A DNA stretch of 41,372 nt from Gammaproteobacteria bacterium (lineage in GTDB: Bacteria; Pseudomonadota; Gammaproteobacteria; Steroidobacterales; Steroidobacteraceae), in the NCBI GenBank assembly GCA_028870275.1, contig JAGWPY010000174.1, positions 1 to 41,372 on the forward strand. The letters run 5' to 3'. Shown here piece after piece: positions 9,917 to 18,462 of this stretch (the first letter of the stretch is position 1; every line of letters starts with the position of its first letter). Below the pieces are notes generated by a model. The model had not been told where the DNA came from, searched no databases, and was given only the letters and a program-made list of their open reading frames with translations. Both the position numbers and the translations under genes were made by a program.

Positions 9917-10669
9917 ATGCCCGGAAAACTGGTCCTGATCCGCCACGGACAGAGCGTCTGGAACGTCGAAAACCTGTTCACCGGCTGGGTGGACGTCGAT
10001 CTCAGCGAGCAGGGCCGCCGCGAGGCGGCACAGGCCGGTCGCGAGCTTCTCGCCCAGGGAATCCAGCCACAGGTCGCCTTTACCTCGGTGCTGAAGCGGG
10101 CGATTCGCACGCTCTGGATCGTGCTCGACACGATGGATCGCATGTGGATCCCGGTCGAACGCAGCTGGCGCCTGAACGAGCGCCACTATGGCGCTCTACA
10201 GGGTCTGGACAAGGCGCAGACCGCCGCGAAACACGGCGAGGCGCAGGTCAAGATCTGGCGCCGCAGCTACGACGTGCCGCCGCCACCCCTGCCCCTCGAC
10301 GACCCCGGACATCCCCGCTTCGATCCCCGCTATGCGGGCGTCGATCCGGGCGAACTGCCCTCCTGCGAATCGCTGAAAGACACCCTGGCGAGGGTCACTC
10401 CGGACTGGAAGGAGAAGATCGCCCCGCGTCTGGCGGCCGGACAGACCGTGCTGGTCGTCGCCCACGGCAACTCGTTGCGCGCTCTGGTGAAGATGCTCGA
10501 CCGCATGAGCGAGAGCGAGATCCTCGAGTTCAACATTCCGACCGGCGTGCCGATGCTCTACGAGTTCACCGGCTCGCTCGAATCCACCGGGCGCCGCTTC
10601 CTCGGAGATCCGGCGGCGATCGCCGCCGCTCAGGACGCCGTGCGTCGGCAGGGCGAGAAGAAGACCTGA
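9917..10669 (+). CDS. gpmA: 2,3-bisphosphoglycerate-dependent phosphoglycerate mutase
   Basis: 250 residues, the expected length. It interconverts 3- and 2-phosphoglycerate in glycolysis and gluconeogenesis. The phosphohistidine motif [10 protein letters not shown] gives H10, the acid/base glutamate is E88 in [13 protein letters not shown], and the second catalytic histidine is H183 in [11 protein letters not shown]. The GVPMLYEF segment near the end is also typical. The frame is open upstream, but ATG 9917 gives the canonical [11 protein letters not shown] opening. It converges on the ferredoxin gene with 22 bases between the two stops. Confidence 0.96.
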   Translation: MPGKLVLIRHGQSVWNVENLFTGWVDVDLSEQGRREAAQAGRELLAQGIQPQVAFTSVLKRAIRTLWIVLDTMDRMWIPVERSWRLNERHYGALQGLDKAQTAAKHGEAQVKIWRRSYDVPPPPLPLDDPGHPRFDPRYAGVDPGELPSCESLKDTLARVTPDWKEKIAPRLAAGQTVLVVAHGNSLRALVKMLDRMSESEILEFNIPTGVPMLYEFTGSLESTGRRFLGDPAAIAAAQDAVRRQGEKKT

Positions 10670-10691
10670 ACCCGCCGCGCGCGCGGATGCC

Positions 10692-11009
10692 TCAGGCGTC
10701 CGGGGCGATCGTGAGCTTCAGACCGTCGAGCTCGGGCGTGAAATCGACCTGGCAGGATAGACGCGACGTGGCCGGCTGATAGTCCGAGAGTTCGGTGAGC
10801 AGGTCCTGCTCGTCGCTCTGCTTCTTCGGCAGTCGGCCCGCCCAGGCTTCGTCGATGTAGACGTGACAGGTCGCGCAGGAACACAGTCCGCCGCAGATCG
10901 CCGCGACCCCGTAATCCAGTTCGCGCAGGATCTCCATCAATTTCAGTCCCGGCTTGGCATCGACCGAGTGTTCCTTGCCGTCACGGTCCACAACCGTTAT
11001 CCGCGCCAT
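10692..11009 (-). CDS. fdx: 2Fe-2S ferredoxin, adrenodoxin/ISC type
   Basis: 105-residue cytoplasmic electron carrier with a plant/vertebrate-type 2Fe-2S fold. Cluster cysteines are C39, C45 and C48 (C-x5-C-x2-C) and C86 in RLSCQV. The HVYIDE and EQDLL segments are typical of the adrenodoxin-like branch that includes ISC ferredoxin and ferredoxins serving monooxygenases. It lies outside an isc operon, 53 bases after the kinase gene on the same strand, so the partner is unknown. ATG 11009 is preceded by CGGAG. Confidence 0.9.
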   Translation of the reverse strand: MARITVVDRDGKEHSVDAKPGLKLMEILRELDYGVAAICGGLCSCATCHVYIDEAWAGRLPKKQSDEQDLLTELSDYQPATSRLSCQVDFTPELDGLKLTIAPDA

Positions 11010-11062
11010 TCTTCGAGCTCCGTTGGATGATCTAACGAGGGAGGGGGCAGCCGCCCGGCCCG

Positions 11063-11989
11063 CTAGTGTGCCGGAACTCGCGCCGCGGAACCACCCGTCG
11101 CGAGGCGTTCGGCCAGACGGTCCGCCCGCTCGCGGATCGCAGGATCCGCCGCCCCGCCCGTCTCCAGCAGGAACACCTCGCTCCAGAGGAGACAGACGTA
11201 GTCGTAGAGCCAGATGAGCGCCTCGAAGCGCTGCCTCTCGTCCACTTCGGGCAAGCGCCCCAGATAGCGCGCGAGGAGCGTCGCGCGCCTCGCGAAATCG
11301 AAATCGTTCATGCAGCACCAGCCGGCGACGTCCCAGAGTGGATCGCCGATATGCGCGTATTCCCAGTCGAGCACCACCAGCCCGCCGTCGGTCTCGACGA
11401 GATTGGCCGGATGGAGGTCGCTGTGACAGAGCGTTCGTCTGCCGCCATGGGCGGCCGCGAGCCGCTCGAGTTCCCGGAGACTCGCTGCGCGCAGCGCCGA
11501 TGTCGCGTGCAAACGGTCCGGTGACGCCGCGCGCAACGCGCGTTCGTAGGATTCGATCCACGGTCCCGGGCCGGTCTGCTGCGGGGCCGGCGGGACCTGC
11601 AGCCCATGGATCCTGCGCATCAGCGCGGCGACCGCGTCGATCCCGCGCGGCTCGCCGACCGCTGCGGCCTCGAACTCCCGCCCCTCGACCCAGGTCGACA
11701 CCAGCACGCCGTCCTCCGCGGCGTAGAGCAGCGGTGTCGGCGCGAAGCCGGCCCGCGCCGCATGCGCGCGAAGCTCCGCTTCCCAGCGCGCATGGGCGCC
11801 GCCGCGCACCGCGGAGCGTTCCAGCCGCATCGCATAGCGCTTGCCGTCGCGCTCCACGCGAAAAGTGGCGCGCGCCAGTCCGGTCCCAACCAGCTCGAGC
11901 CGGGGCTCATCCCGACCGGGCACGTGGCGGCGCGCGAGCCGCAAGGCCTCGGACCCGAGCCGCTGCGCCTCAAGCTCCGGCATGCGCAT
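11063..11989 (-). CDS. Aminoglycoside phosphotransferase/choline kinase-family small-molecule kinase
   Basis: 308-residue kinase of the APH/choline kinase fold. The catalytic loop reads LCHSDLHPANLV (Brenner motif HxDxxxxN), followed by the metal-binding VVLDWEYAHIGDPLWDVA. Its reading frame overlaps the end of the pnuC gene (start 11989, or 11983 at the second ATG, against the pnuC stop at 11970). This means translational coupling with a vitamin transporter. The pairing suggests it phosphorylates the imported compound, for instance thiamine (as ThiK/YcfN does) or a nucleoside-like precursor, trapping it in the cell. That is an inference from context. The sequence alone supports only the fold. 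Antibiotic resistance is unlikely given the pairing. Confidence 0.8.
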   Translation of the reverse strand: MRMPELEAQRLGSEALRLARRHVPGRDEPRLELVGTGLARATFRVERDGKRYAMRLERSAVRGGAHARWEAELRAHAARAGFAPTPLLYAAEDGVLVSTWVEGREFEAAAVGEPRGIDAVAALMRRIHGLQVPPAPQQTGPGPWIESYERALRAASPDRLHATSALRAASLRELERLAAAHGGRRTLCHSDLHPANLVETDGGLVVLDWEYAHIGDPLWDVAGWCCMNDFDFARRATLLARYLGRLPEVDERQRFEALIWLYDYVCLLWSEVFLLETGGAADPAIRERADRLAERLATGGSAARVPAH

Positions 11990-12587
11990 CCCGGTCGAGG
12001 CTGCGCCGCCAGGCGCGGATGCCGAAGAAGATCATGATCAGGTAGACCGCGAACAGCAGCATCGTCGGGTAGAGCTCGCGCCGGAAATACACGAACATCG
12101 CGACCGAATCGATCGCCAGCCACCAGTGCCAGTTCTCGTAGACCTTGATCGCGACCAGGTAGGTCGCGAATGCGCTCGACCAGGTGACCATCGAATCGAC
12201 GAACGGCCAGGCGGCCGGGGTATAACGGCGCAGGACGTAGGCGCTGCACGACGAGCAGACCAGGACCGCCGCGAATCCGAGGGCATGCCGGCCGAGCGAC
12301 CAGCGCCGCACGCCGCCGTCCTGGCGTCGGTCGCCGCGCGACCATTGCACCCATCCGTAGACGGCCATCGCCGCATAGAAGGTGTTGAGCACCGACTCCA
12401 TGTAGAGCCGCGCGCCGAACATCACGACCACGTAGAGGCAGGAACTGATGAATGCCGCGACCCAGCAGAGCCGCCATTGCGGAATGGCGAGCACCAGGTA
12501 GAGGACGGCGAGAGCCGCCGCGATGATCTCGGTCCAGCTCGCCGTGTGCAGCGCATCGGCGATCTGCGCGCCAAGCTGGCCGATCAA
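11970..12587 (-). CDS. pnuC: PnuC-family vitamin transporter (nicotinamide riboside or thiamine)
   Basis: About 205 residues, almost all membrane helices. It has the PnuC signature features of WTEIIAAALAVLYLVLAI near the start, repeated aromatic-rich segments (WPFVDSMVTWSSAFATYLVAIK, ENWHWWLAIDSVAMFVYF) and a C-terminal basic tail. PnuC carriers move unphosphorylated vitamins by facilitated diffusion and depend on a kinase for trapping, which fits the overlapping kinase gene. The start is uncertain. TTG 12587 is the best in-frame start giving family-like length. The ATG at 12719 would run past the start of the divergent phzF gene and lacks family similarity. I looked for a TPP riboswitch upstream and saw none. 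Confidence 0.82.
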   Translation of the reverse strand: MIGQLGAQIADALHTASWTEIIAAALAVLYLVLAIPQWRLCWVAAFISSCLYVVVMFGARLYMESVLNTFYAAMAVYGWVQWSRGDRRQDGGVRRWSLGRHALGFAAVLVCSSCSAYVLRRYTPAAWPFVDSMVTWSSAFATYLVAIKVYENWHWWLAIDSVAMFVYFRRELYPTMLLFAVYLIMIFFGIRAWRRSLDRDAHAGA

Positions 12588-12694
12588 GGGACGAATGCAC
12601 GCATAAGGGCGCGTCAGTGTAGCGGCAGGGCCGGGCGCGTGCAAAACTGCGGTCCGCGGGGAGATCCCCGGCGTATCAAGCAGGAGTTTCGAGC

Positions 12695-13588
12695 GTGCGC
12701 ATCTTCCAGGTCGATGCATTCACCCGCAGTCGCTTTACCGGCAACCCGGCCACGGTGGTACTGGACGCACAGGGCCGCGACGATGCGCTGCTGCGCGACG
12801 TGGCACGGGAATTCGCGCATGCCGAGGTCGTCTTCGCGCTTCCGCCCACCGATCCGGGCCACGACCTGTGGCTGCGGTTCTTCAATACGCGCAAGGAGGC
12901 ACCGTTCGTCGGCCACGCGACCGTCGCCGCGCACGCGGTACTGCTCGAACTCGGACTGCGCGAGATCGGTCTCTGCCGGCAGCGCTCCGGGACCGGCACG
13001 CTGGAAGTGCTCGCGAGCCGCGAGACCGCAACGGGGCAGGCCAGGATCGAGTTTCGGCAATCGGTGCCCGAGCTCGCCGCGCCACTGCCCTTGAAGACCA
13101 CGCTGCGCGTCGCCGAGGCGCTCGGCCTCCCCGGCGCGCGGCTGCACGACGACCTCCCGGCGCGGGTCGCGCGCAAGGGCGGTAGCCGCCTGCTCGTGCC
13201 GGTCGCGGATCCGCAGGCGCTCGACGGGCTCGCGCCGCAGAGCGATTCACTGCTGGCGCTCGGCCGCGAGCTCGACGTCGACGGCTTCTTTACGTTCAGC
13301 TTCCTGCACGACGGCGCGGGCCCCTGCACCGAGTCGCGCATGTTCTGTCCGGCACTCGGCATCGCCGAGGACCCGGTGAGCGGCAACGCCCACGCGATGC
13401 TCGCAACCTACCTGCTCGACGCGGGCCTGCTGCCACGCGGTCCATCGCGATTCGTCGGCCACCAGGGCATGCAGCTCGGTCGTCCCGGACGGGTCGACGT
13501 GAGCCTGGAATTCGAGGGCTCCCGACACACGGCGGTCCGCATCGCCGGCGAGGCGGTGATCGTCAGCGAGGGACGCCTCGCCGAATGA
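12695..13588 (+). CDS. PhzF-family isomerase/epimerase
   Basis: 297 residues with the PhzF/diaminopimelate epimerase-like fold. Family signatures are FTGNPATVV (about 14-22), the probable catalytic glutamate E44 in AHAEVVF, VGHATVAAHA (about 73-82) and, near the C-terminus, EDPVSGNAHAMLATYLL. PhzF itself isomerises a phenazine precursor. Most chromosomal homologues have no proven substrate, and no phenazine genes are nearby, so the reaction is open. The start is GTG 12695 with CAGGAG eight bases upstream. Transcribed divergently from pnuC. Confidence 0.88.
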   Translation: MRIFQVDAFTRSRFTGNPATVVLDAQGRDDALLRDVAREFAHAEVVFALPPTDPGHDLWLRFFNTRKEAPFVGHATVAAHAVLLELGLREIGLCRQRSGTGTLEVLASRETATGQARIEFRQSVPELAAPLPLKTTLRVAEALGLPGARLHDDLPARVARKGGSRLLVPVADPQALDGLAPQSDSLLALGRELDVDGFFTFSFLHDGAGPCTESRMFCPALGIAEDPVSGNAHAMLATYLLDAGLLPRGPSRFVGHQGMQLGRPGRVDVSLEFEGSRHTAVRIAGEAVIVSEGRLAE

Positions 13589-13593
13589 GCCAG

Positions 13594-13630
13594 TCCGATC
13601 GAGGCACCGCGCAGCGGGGCCTCGATCGGA
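13594..13630. terminator. Long hairpin between convergent genes
   Basis: TCCGATCGAGGC (13594-13605) pairs perfectly with GCCTCGATCGGA (13619-13630). Inside, CCGC/GCGG extends the stem around a GCA loop with one mismatch. It begins five bases after the phzF stop and lies 30 bases beyond the stop of the opposite gene, a good place for a bidirectional terminator. There is no T run. A third copy of the arm (TCCGATCGG, 13642-13650) could compete for pairing. Confidence 0.5.
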
Positions 13631-13659
13631 TCAGCCTGGGCTCCGATCGGCCCGACGAC

Positions 13660-14292
13660 TCACTGGCCGCTAGTGGCCGCCGCCGCGCCACCCGCCGACT
13701 CGTCGGCGAGCTTGAGCTTGAGCGTACCGGCGAGGCTCGCGATCTTCGTCTGCACGTCCTTGGCGGTCGAGACCGCCTCTTGCAGATTGCCCGCCGCGAA
13801 CGCAGCCTGCGCCTTCGACCAGGTCGTGGTCACCTCGCCGAGCGACTGCTTCGCCGCGGCGAGATCGATGCCGCGCGCCATGCGCCGGTTCCTCGCCAGC
13901 TCCTGGAGACGGTGCTCGATGGCGGTCGTATCGGCCGGCAGCGAGCCCGAGAGTTTGGACCACTGGTCGTTGAGCGCCTGCATGACCTCGGTCTTCTTGG
14001 CCGCCGCGGCGGCCGCGAGGCCCTGGGCGGAGGCGAGTACCGCGGGCGCGCCGGTGATCACGGCCGCGTAGTCCTTGTTCGCGAACGAGGCCTTGAGCGC
14101 GTCGAGCTTGTCCTGCACGTCCTTCATCTGGTCCGGAACGTACTTCGAGGCGTCGGCCGATGCCGCAGCGACGGTCGAGTCGATCTGCGAGATCATCTTC
14201 TGCGCGGGTTCCATCTTGTTGGCGCAGGCGGCGAGCAGCAGGGCGGCCAGCGCGATCGACGCGCCGTGGCGCAAGCGGTGGACTCGGGTCAT
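13660..14292 (-). CDS. Helical lipoprotein of unknown function
   Basis: 210 residues starting with a basic, hydrophobic lipoprotein signal (LLLAAC lipobox, cysteine C23), so it is predicted to be lipid-anchored in the cell envelope. The rest is rich in Ala, Lys, Gln and Asp and predicted alpha-helical and probably coiled-coil. It has a repeated pattern of 'AAVITGAPAVLASAQ' and 'AQAAFAAGNLQEAVSTAKDVQTK' type segments, resembling a helical repeat. The tail is Ala/Gly-rich. ATG 14292 has AGGAGA nine bases upstream. I do not recognise a named family. It may belong with the TPR membrane protein transcribed upstream on the same strand (70-base gap). Confidence 0.75.
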   Translation of the reverse strand: MTRVHRLRHGASIALAALLLAACANKMEPAQKMISQIDSTVAAASADASKYVPDQMKDVQDKLDALKASFANKDYAAVITGAPAVLASAQGLAAAAAAKKTEVMQALNDQWSKLSGSLPADTTAIEHRLQELARNRRMARGIDLAAAKQSLGEVTTTWSKAQAAFAAGNLQEAVSTAKDVQTKIASLAGTLKLKLADESAGGAAAATSGQ

Positions 14293-14362
14293 GATCGTTC
14301 TCCTCGTATGTCGGACCGTTCGCGCAGACTAGCGCGCCTGCGGCCATCGCGCCACCCGCGGT

Positions 14363-15097
14363 TCAGTCGCGTTCGCGGCGGGCCAGCGAGAGCCACTCGG
14401 CCTGGGCCCGACGATAATGCGCCGGCGCGAGCCTCGCGCCTTCGAGCAGCTCGCGGAACTCCCGGTTCGCCTCGTCCCGCCGCCCGAGACGCTTCAGCAG
14501 TTGTCCGTAGCGCAGGCGCGCCTCGGCGCCGGGATATGCCGGTGCGACGCGCGCGTATTCGCGCAGTGCTTCCTCGGTGGCGCCGGCCGCCTCGAGCGTG
14601 CGCGCATACAGCAGGCGCGCCTCGGCCGAGTTGAATTCCGGATTGTTCCGATCGAGCGCTTCCAGGCTCTCTCTCGCGGCGGGGTAGTCCCCCTTCGCAA
14701 AGCTCGCGCGCGCGAGCTCGAGCAGCAGCGTCGGATCGTGCTCGAAGATTCCGCTCAATCCGCCGCGACACACCTCGATCGCCCGGTCATATTGGCCGCG
14801 CCGCGTCAGCTCCTCGGCGAGCCGGCGGCGGGCGTCGACGTTGCCCGACACCTCGACCTCGGTCGACGCGCGTCGCAGTTCGCGATCCGGGTCGACCAGT
14901 CGCCACAGACCGCCGCCCGTGCGGCGCGCGGATGCGCCGCCGACGTGTTCAGGGACGATTTCGACGAGCAGGTAGGCGAGCGAGCCGGCGAACGGCAGCA
15001 GCGCGATCGCGAGGATCCACAGCGCGTTGCGGCCGGTGCGCAGAACGTGCACGATCAAGGCGAGCTGGACCAGGAGCGATACGACGACCAGCGGCAC
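14363..15097 (-). CDS. TPR-repeat inner-membrane protein with PLDc_N-like anchor
   Basis: 244 residues. Two N-terminal membrane helices (about 2-18 and 24-47) contain the ALWILAIALLPFAGSLAYLL pattern of the PLD-nuclease N-terminal (PLDc_N) module. A soluble region with tetratricopeptide-like repeats follows from about residue 85 to the end (for example ALEALDRNNPEFNSAEARLL-type segments). Such anchors with TPRs usually scaffold protein complexes. The partner is unknown. The start is GTG 15097, whose G is also the last base of the preceding ATPase gene's TAG stop, so the two genes are tightly coupled. Confidence 0.75.
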   Translation of the reverse strand: MPLVVVSLLVQLALIVHVLRTGRNALWILAIALLPFAGSLAYLLVEIVPEHVGGASARRTGGGLWRLVDPDRELRRASTEVEVSGNVDARRRLAEELTRRGQYDRAIEVCRGGLSGIFEHDPTLLLELARASFAKGDYPAARESLEALDRNNPEFNSAEARLLYARTLEAAGATEEALREYARVAPAYPGAEARLRYGQLLKRLGRRDEANREFRELLEGARLAPAHYRRAQAEWLSLARRERD

Positions 15098-16650
15098 TAC
15101 GAATCCTCCGGGGAATCGATCAGATCCATTGTAGTCGCGACCTCCAGACCTCGCGAGCGGATGCGCAGCAGCCGCGTGATGCAGCCCGGAAGATCCTCGT
15201 GCTGGTGGACGGCGATCACGATGGTCGTACCGGTGCGGGCGAGATCGTCGAGGCGCCGCTTCACCAGACCGCGCTGGAGCGCATCGAGACCCGTGAGAGG
15301 TTCGTCGAGCAGCAGTAGTTCCGGCTCGTGCACCAACGCACGCGCGATCAGGGCTCGCCGCATCTGCCCGTACGACAGCTCCCTCGGCCGGCGCCGTTCG
15401 AGGCCCGCGAGGCCGAAGAACCCGAGCCAGCGGCGCGCCCGTCGGCGAAGCTCCGCCGGCGCCGCGTCGACGAGACCGATGCTCGCGTTCGCTCCGCTCG
15501 CCACCACTTCAATGAGGTCGCCGGCGCCCGCGTACTCGGTCTGCAATTCAGGCGATACGTAGCCGATACGCCGTTTCCAGAGCTCGATCGGCCTGCCGGG
15601 CCCCAAGCCCCGGCGTGCGATCTCGCCGCCGTGGGCGGGCGCGAGGTCGCCGTACAACAGCTTCAGGAAGCTGGTCTTGCCGGAGCCATTCGCGCCGACG
15701 ACCGCCCAGTGCTGGCCGCGCCTCAGCTGCCAGTCGACCTTGCGCAGCACGCATTGGTATTCGACGTACAGGTCCACCGCGCGCAGACGAAGCAGGGTCT
15801 CGCCCGCGGCGGCGCGCAGCGGCGCGGTACCGTCCACGCGCGATGGCGAGGCCAGCCGTTCGAGCGCCTGCAGATCGCTGCGACGCAGGTCCCGGTTCTC
15901 GACCACCCGACCCGCCTGCAGGCGCAGCAGCCGGGTCGTGCCGCGCGGCAGGTCGTCCAATCGATGGGCGCTCGCGACCCAGGACCGCCCGTCGCGCCGC
16001 GCCGCGGCCATCATCCGGTCGATGCGCCGACGACCGCGCCGATCGAGGCCGTTGTAGAACTCGTCGAGCAGCAACCAGTCGGGCTCGCCGATCAGCGCCC
16101 TCGCGAGCAGCACCAGGCGTTTTTCGCCGTAGGAGAGCGTGAGGAATCGACGCGCGGCGAGCCGCAGGAGTCCGTGCCGCCGCATGAGGCGTTCGACGCG
16201 ACCGAGTTCCTCCTCGCTTGGCGGTTCGAGCAGCAGATCCGTGCCATGCAGTCCGGTCGCGATCACGTCGCGCACCGGCAGGTTCCAGCCGTAACGCGCG
16301 TACTTGTCCTGACGCTCGGCGCCGAGATAGGCGATGCGCCGCTTGACCTCGCCCGGTTCGAGCCTGTGTCCGCCGCTGTCGTAGCGCAACGAGCCTCGCG
16401 AACCCGGCGAGGGCCACACGTCGGTGGCGATCAACTTGAGGAACTGGGTCTTGCCCGCGCCGTTTTCCCCGAGTAGCGCGTAGCGGCGACCACTCTGCAG
16501 TCGCAGCCGCAGATCTCGCAGCACCGGCCGGCCGCCGCGCCGCAGAGCGACGCCTTCGAGCGAGACGTCAATGCCATCGCGCGGGCTCGCGTCCGGCGAG
16601 TCGCCTGGCCGAGTTGCGCGACGCGGTGAAGCCGCTACACTGGGGTTCAT
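15097..16650 (-). CDS. Tandem-domain ABC ATPase, ModF-like
   Basis: 517 residues with two full ABC nucleotide-binding domains and no membrane segment. The first has Walker A GENGAGKT, signature LSYGEKRLVLLARAL and Walker B LLLDEFYNGLD. The second has GANGSGKT, LSYGQMRRALIARAL and LLLDEPLTGLD. The layout resembles ModF (PhrA) of the molybdate region, whose role is poorly defined. No molybdate transport genes are nearby. The start ATG 16650 shares a CATG palindrome with the ATG of the divergent gene. The next in-frame alternative would be a non-standard start. It is translationally coupled to the downstream TPR membrane protein gene, so the two may act together. Confidence 0.82.
   Translation of the reverse strand: MNPSVAASPRRATRPGDSPDASPRDGIDVSLEGVALRRGGRPVLRDLRLRLQSGRRYALLGENGAGKTQFLKLIATDVWPSPGSRGSLRYDSGGHRLEPGEVKRRIAYLGAERQDKYARYGWNLPVRDVIATGLHGTDLLLEPPSEEELGRVERLMRRHGLLRLAARRFLTLSYGEKRLVLLARALIGEPDWLLLDEFYNGLDRRGRRRIDRMMAAARRDGRSWVASAHRLDDLPRGTTRLLRLQAGRVVENRDLRRSDLQALERLASPSRVDGTAPLRAAAGETLLRLRAVDLYVEYQCVLRKVDWQLRRGQHWAVVGANGSGKTSFLKLLYGDLAPAHGGEIARRGLGPGRPIELWKRRIGYVSPELQTEYAGAGDLIEVVASGANASIGLVDAAPAELRRRARRWLGFFGLAGLERRRPRELSYGQMRRALIARALVHEPELLLLDEPLTGLDALQRGLVKRRLDDLARTGTTIVIAVHQHEDLPGCITRLLRIRSRGLEVATTMDLIDSPEDS
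16614..16641 (+). promoter_or_regulatory. Candidate promoter for the 16649 gene (leaderless)
   Basis: TTGCGC (16614-16619) and TACACT (16636-16641) are separated by 16 bases. Start of transcription about seven bases downstream would fall at the ATG at 16649, so no leader is left. The whole promoter lies inside the first codons of the opposite-strand ATPase gene. Predicted by eye. Confidence 0.45.
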
Positions 16651-17188
16651 GTCCAAGCCGCCCAACGCGCTTCGCTTCGGCGATCCACGCTCTTGGAACG
16701 AGTTCGCACGACCGGATTTCGACCAGTCGCGGCGTTTCCTCGCCGAGTCGTTGTCCCTGCTGCTCGCCGATCTGCTGCGCTCCGTGCTCGCCGATGCGAG
16801 TCCGGCGCTGCCCGCCGACGAAGGGACCGTCGATCGTTTTCGTGAACTCGCCGACGCGCTCGAGATTCCGGATTCCGCGCGCCCGACCGGGCTCGGCGTC
16901 ACCCGCGCCGGTCTTGCCAAGCGCTGCGTGAACTGGCTGAAGCTGCTGCTCGCCGAGGCCACGGCCGGCAACGCCGGCGCGGCGATGCGCGAATTCCTCG
17001 ACGCGCTCGGACTGTTTCCCGCGCTCTTCGACAGCGAGCCCTCGGCCAGATCACGCCGCGCGAGGCTCACCTGGCTCCTGACACATGACCGCCGCCTCGA
17101 CGCGAGCACTCGCGAGGCCGCGACCGCACTGATCGAGGCCTGCGAGCACCTCGGCGTGCTGCTCTGGCCGGACGCCGAAACCGCCTGA
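16649..17188 (+). CDS. Hypothetical protein
   Basis: 179 residues, soluble, no signal peptide or membrane segment. The N-terminus (SWNEFARPDFDQSRRFLAE) is followed by amphipathic helices. A central ADALEIPDSARPTGLGVTRAGLAKRC region and a C-terminal helical part end in ATALIEACEHLGVLLWP. I do not recognise the family. Codon-position GC is like that of its neighbours, so it looks like a genuine resident gene. It is divergent from the ModF-like ATPase, with the two ATG codons overlapping in CATG (16648-16651). It has no recognisable ribosome site, consistent with a leaderless message. Confidence 0.65.
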   Translation: MSKPPNALRFGDPRSWNEFARPDFDQSRRFLAESLSLLLADLLRSVLADASPALPADEGTVDRFRELADALEIPDSARPTGLGVTRAGLAKRCVNWLKLLLAEATAGNAGAAMREFLDALGLFPALFDSEPSARSRRARLTWLLTHDRRLDASTREAATALIEACEHLGVLLWPDAETA

Positions 17189-17242
17189 ACGGATCCCCGG
17201 GACCGGGAGCCGCCGGACGGCGGCGTCAGGCCCGCCATCCGG

Positions 17243-17260
17243 CGCCGACTTCGGCGGATT
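17243..17260 (+). terminator. Weak candidate terminator
   Basis: CGCCGA (17243-17248) and TCGGCG (17251-17256) form a short stem with a two-base spacer, followed by GATTTTC. A second small GC hairpin lies at 17209-17224 (GCCGCC, GGAC loop, GGCGGC). It lies between the end of the 16649 gene and the convergent formaldehyde dehydrogenase gene. Weak because of the short stem and the T run of only four. Confidence 0.3.
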
Positions 17261-17261
17261 T

Positions 17262-18371
17262 TCAATAGACGACGACGCTGCGGATCGAATCGCCGGAGTG
17301 CATCAGGTCGAACGCCTTGTTGATGTCGGTGAGCGGCATCGTATGGGTGATCAGGTCGTCGATGTTGATGCGGCGGTCCATGTACCAGTCGACGATCTTC
17401 GGAACGTGCGTGCGGCCGCGCGCGCCACCGAAGGCCGTTCCCTTCCAAACCCGTCCGGTGACCAGCTGGAACGGACGCGTGCTGATCTCCTTTCCGGCGC
17501 CGGCGACGCCGATGATCACCGAGACGCCCCAGCCGCGGTGGCAGCATTCGAGCGCCTGTCGCATGAGATCGACATTGCCCACGCACTCGAAACTGTAGTC
17601 CGCACCACCGTCGGTGAGCGCGACCAGGTGTGCGACCAGGTCCTGACCGACCTCCTTCGGGTTCACGAAGTGGGTCATGCCGAACTTCTCGGCGAGCGCC
17701 TTGCGGCGGGGATTGATGTCTACGCCGACGATCATGTTCGCGCCCGCCATGCGCGCGCCCTGAATGACGTTGAGCCCGATGCCGCCGAGCCCGAACACGA
17801 CCACGTTCGCGCCGGGTTCGACTTTGGCGGTGAAGATCACGGCGCCGATGCCGGTCGTGACCCCGCAGCCGATGTAGCAGACCTTGTCGAACGGCGCGTC
17901 TTCACGGATCTTCGCGACCGCGATCTCCGGCAGCACCGTATGCTGGGCGAAGGTCGAACAGCCCATGTAGTGATGGATCTTGTCCTTGCCGATCGAGAAT
18001 CGGCTCGTCCCATCCGGCATCACGCCCTTGCCCTGGGTGGCGCGGATTGCGGTGCACAAGTTGGTCTTGTGCGAGGTGCAGGACTTGCACTGGCGGCATT
18101 CCGGCGTGTAGAGCGGGATCACGTGGTCGCCCTTCCTGACCGAGGTGACGCCCGGACCGACATCGACCACCACGCCCGCCCCCTCGTGACCGAGGATCAC
18201 CGGAAAGAGCCCCTCCGGATCCGCGCCTGAACGAGTGAATTCGTCGGTATGGCAGATGCCGGTCGCCTTCAGTTCGACCAGGACCTCGCCCGCCTTCGGG
18301 CCGTCCAGATCGACCGTGACGATCTCCAGCGGCTTGCCGGCGGCGTATGCGACTGCGGCTTTCGTTTTCAT
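17262..18371 (-). CDS. frmA: S-(hydroxymethyl)glutathione dehydrogenase / class III alcohol dehydrogenase
   Basis: 369 residues, standard for zinc class III alcohol dehydrogenase. It oxidises the glutathione adduct of formaldehyde with NAD+, and can reduce S-nitrosoglutathione. Catalytic zinc ligands C40, H62 (GHEGAG) and C169 ([10 protein letters not shown]) and structural zinc ligands C92, C95, C98 and C106 are all present. The NAD fold motif is GLGGIG at 194-199. ATG 18371 has AAGGA upstream. No S-formylglutathione hydrolase gene or FrmR-type regulator is adjacent, so the second step of the pathway must be elsewhere. Confidence 0.95.
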   Translation of the reverse strand: MKTKAAVAYAAGKPLEIVTVDLDGPKAGEVLVELKATGICHTDEFTRSGADPEGLFPVILGHEGAGVVVDVGPGVTSVRKGDHVIPLYTPECRQCKSCTSHKTNLCTAIRATQGKGVMPDGTSRFSIGKDKIHHYMGCSTFAQHTVLPEIAVAKIREDAPFDKVCYIGCGVTTGIGAVIFTAKVEPGANVVVFGLGGIGLNVIQGARMAGANMIVGVDINPRRKALAEKFGMTHFVNPKEVGQDLVAHLVALTDGGADYSFECVGNVDLMRQALECCHRGWGVSVIIGVAGAGKEISTRPFQLVTGRVWKGTAFGGARGRTHVPKIVDWYMDRRINIDDLITHTMPLTDINKAFDLMHSGDSIRSVVVY

Positions 18372-18462
18372 GGGCGGATCCTTGCTTGGTGGATTCGGAT
18401 CCGTACCCTAATGCAACCCAGGCCGACTTGGAAGCGCGGCCTCGCGCGGCGGTGGGTCAATG

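Noticed and set aside
11063-11989. Aminoglycoside resistance gene
   Set aside because: The kinase fold matches, but the overlap with pnuC and the absence of any mobile element point to metabolic salvage.
12588-12694. TPP riboswitch before pnuC
   Set aside because: I looked for the conserved CUGAGA and the second conserved loop and found neither.
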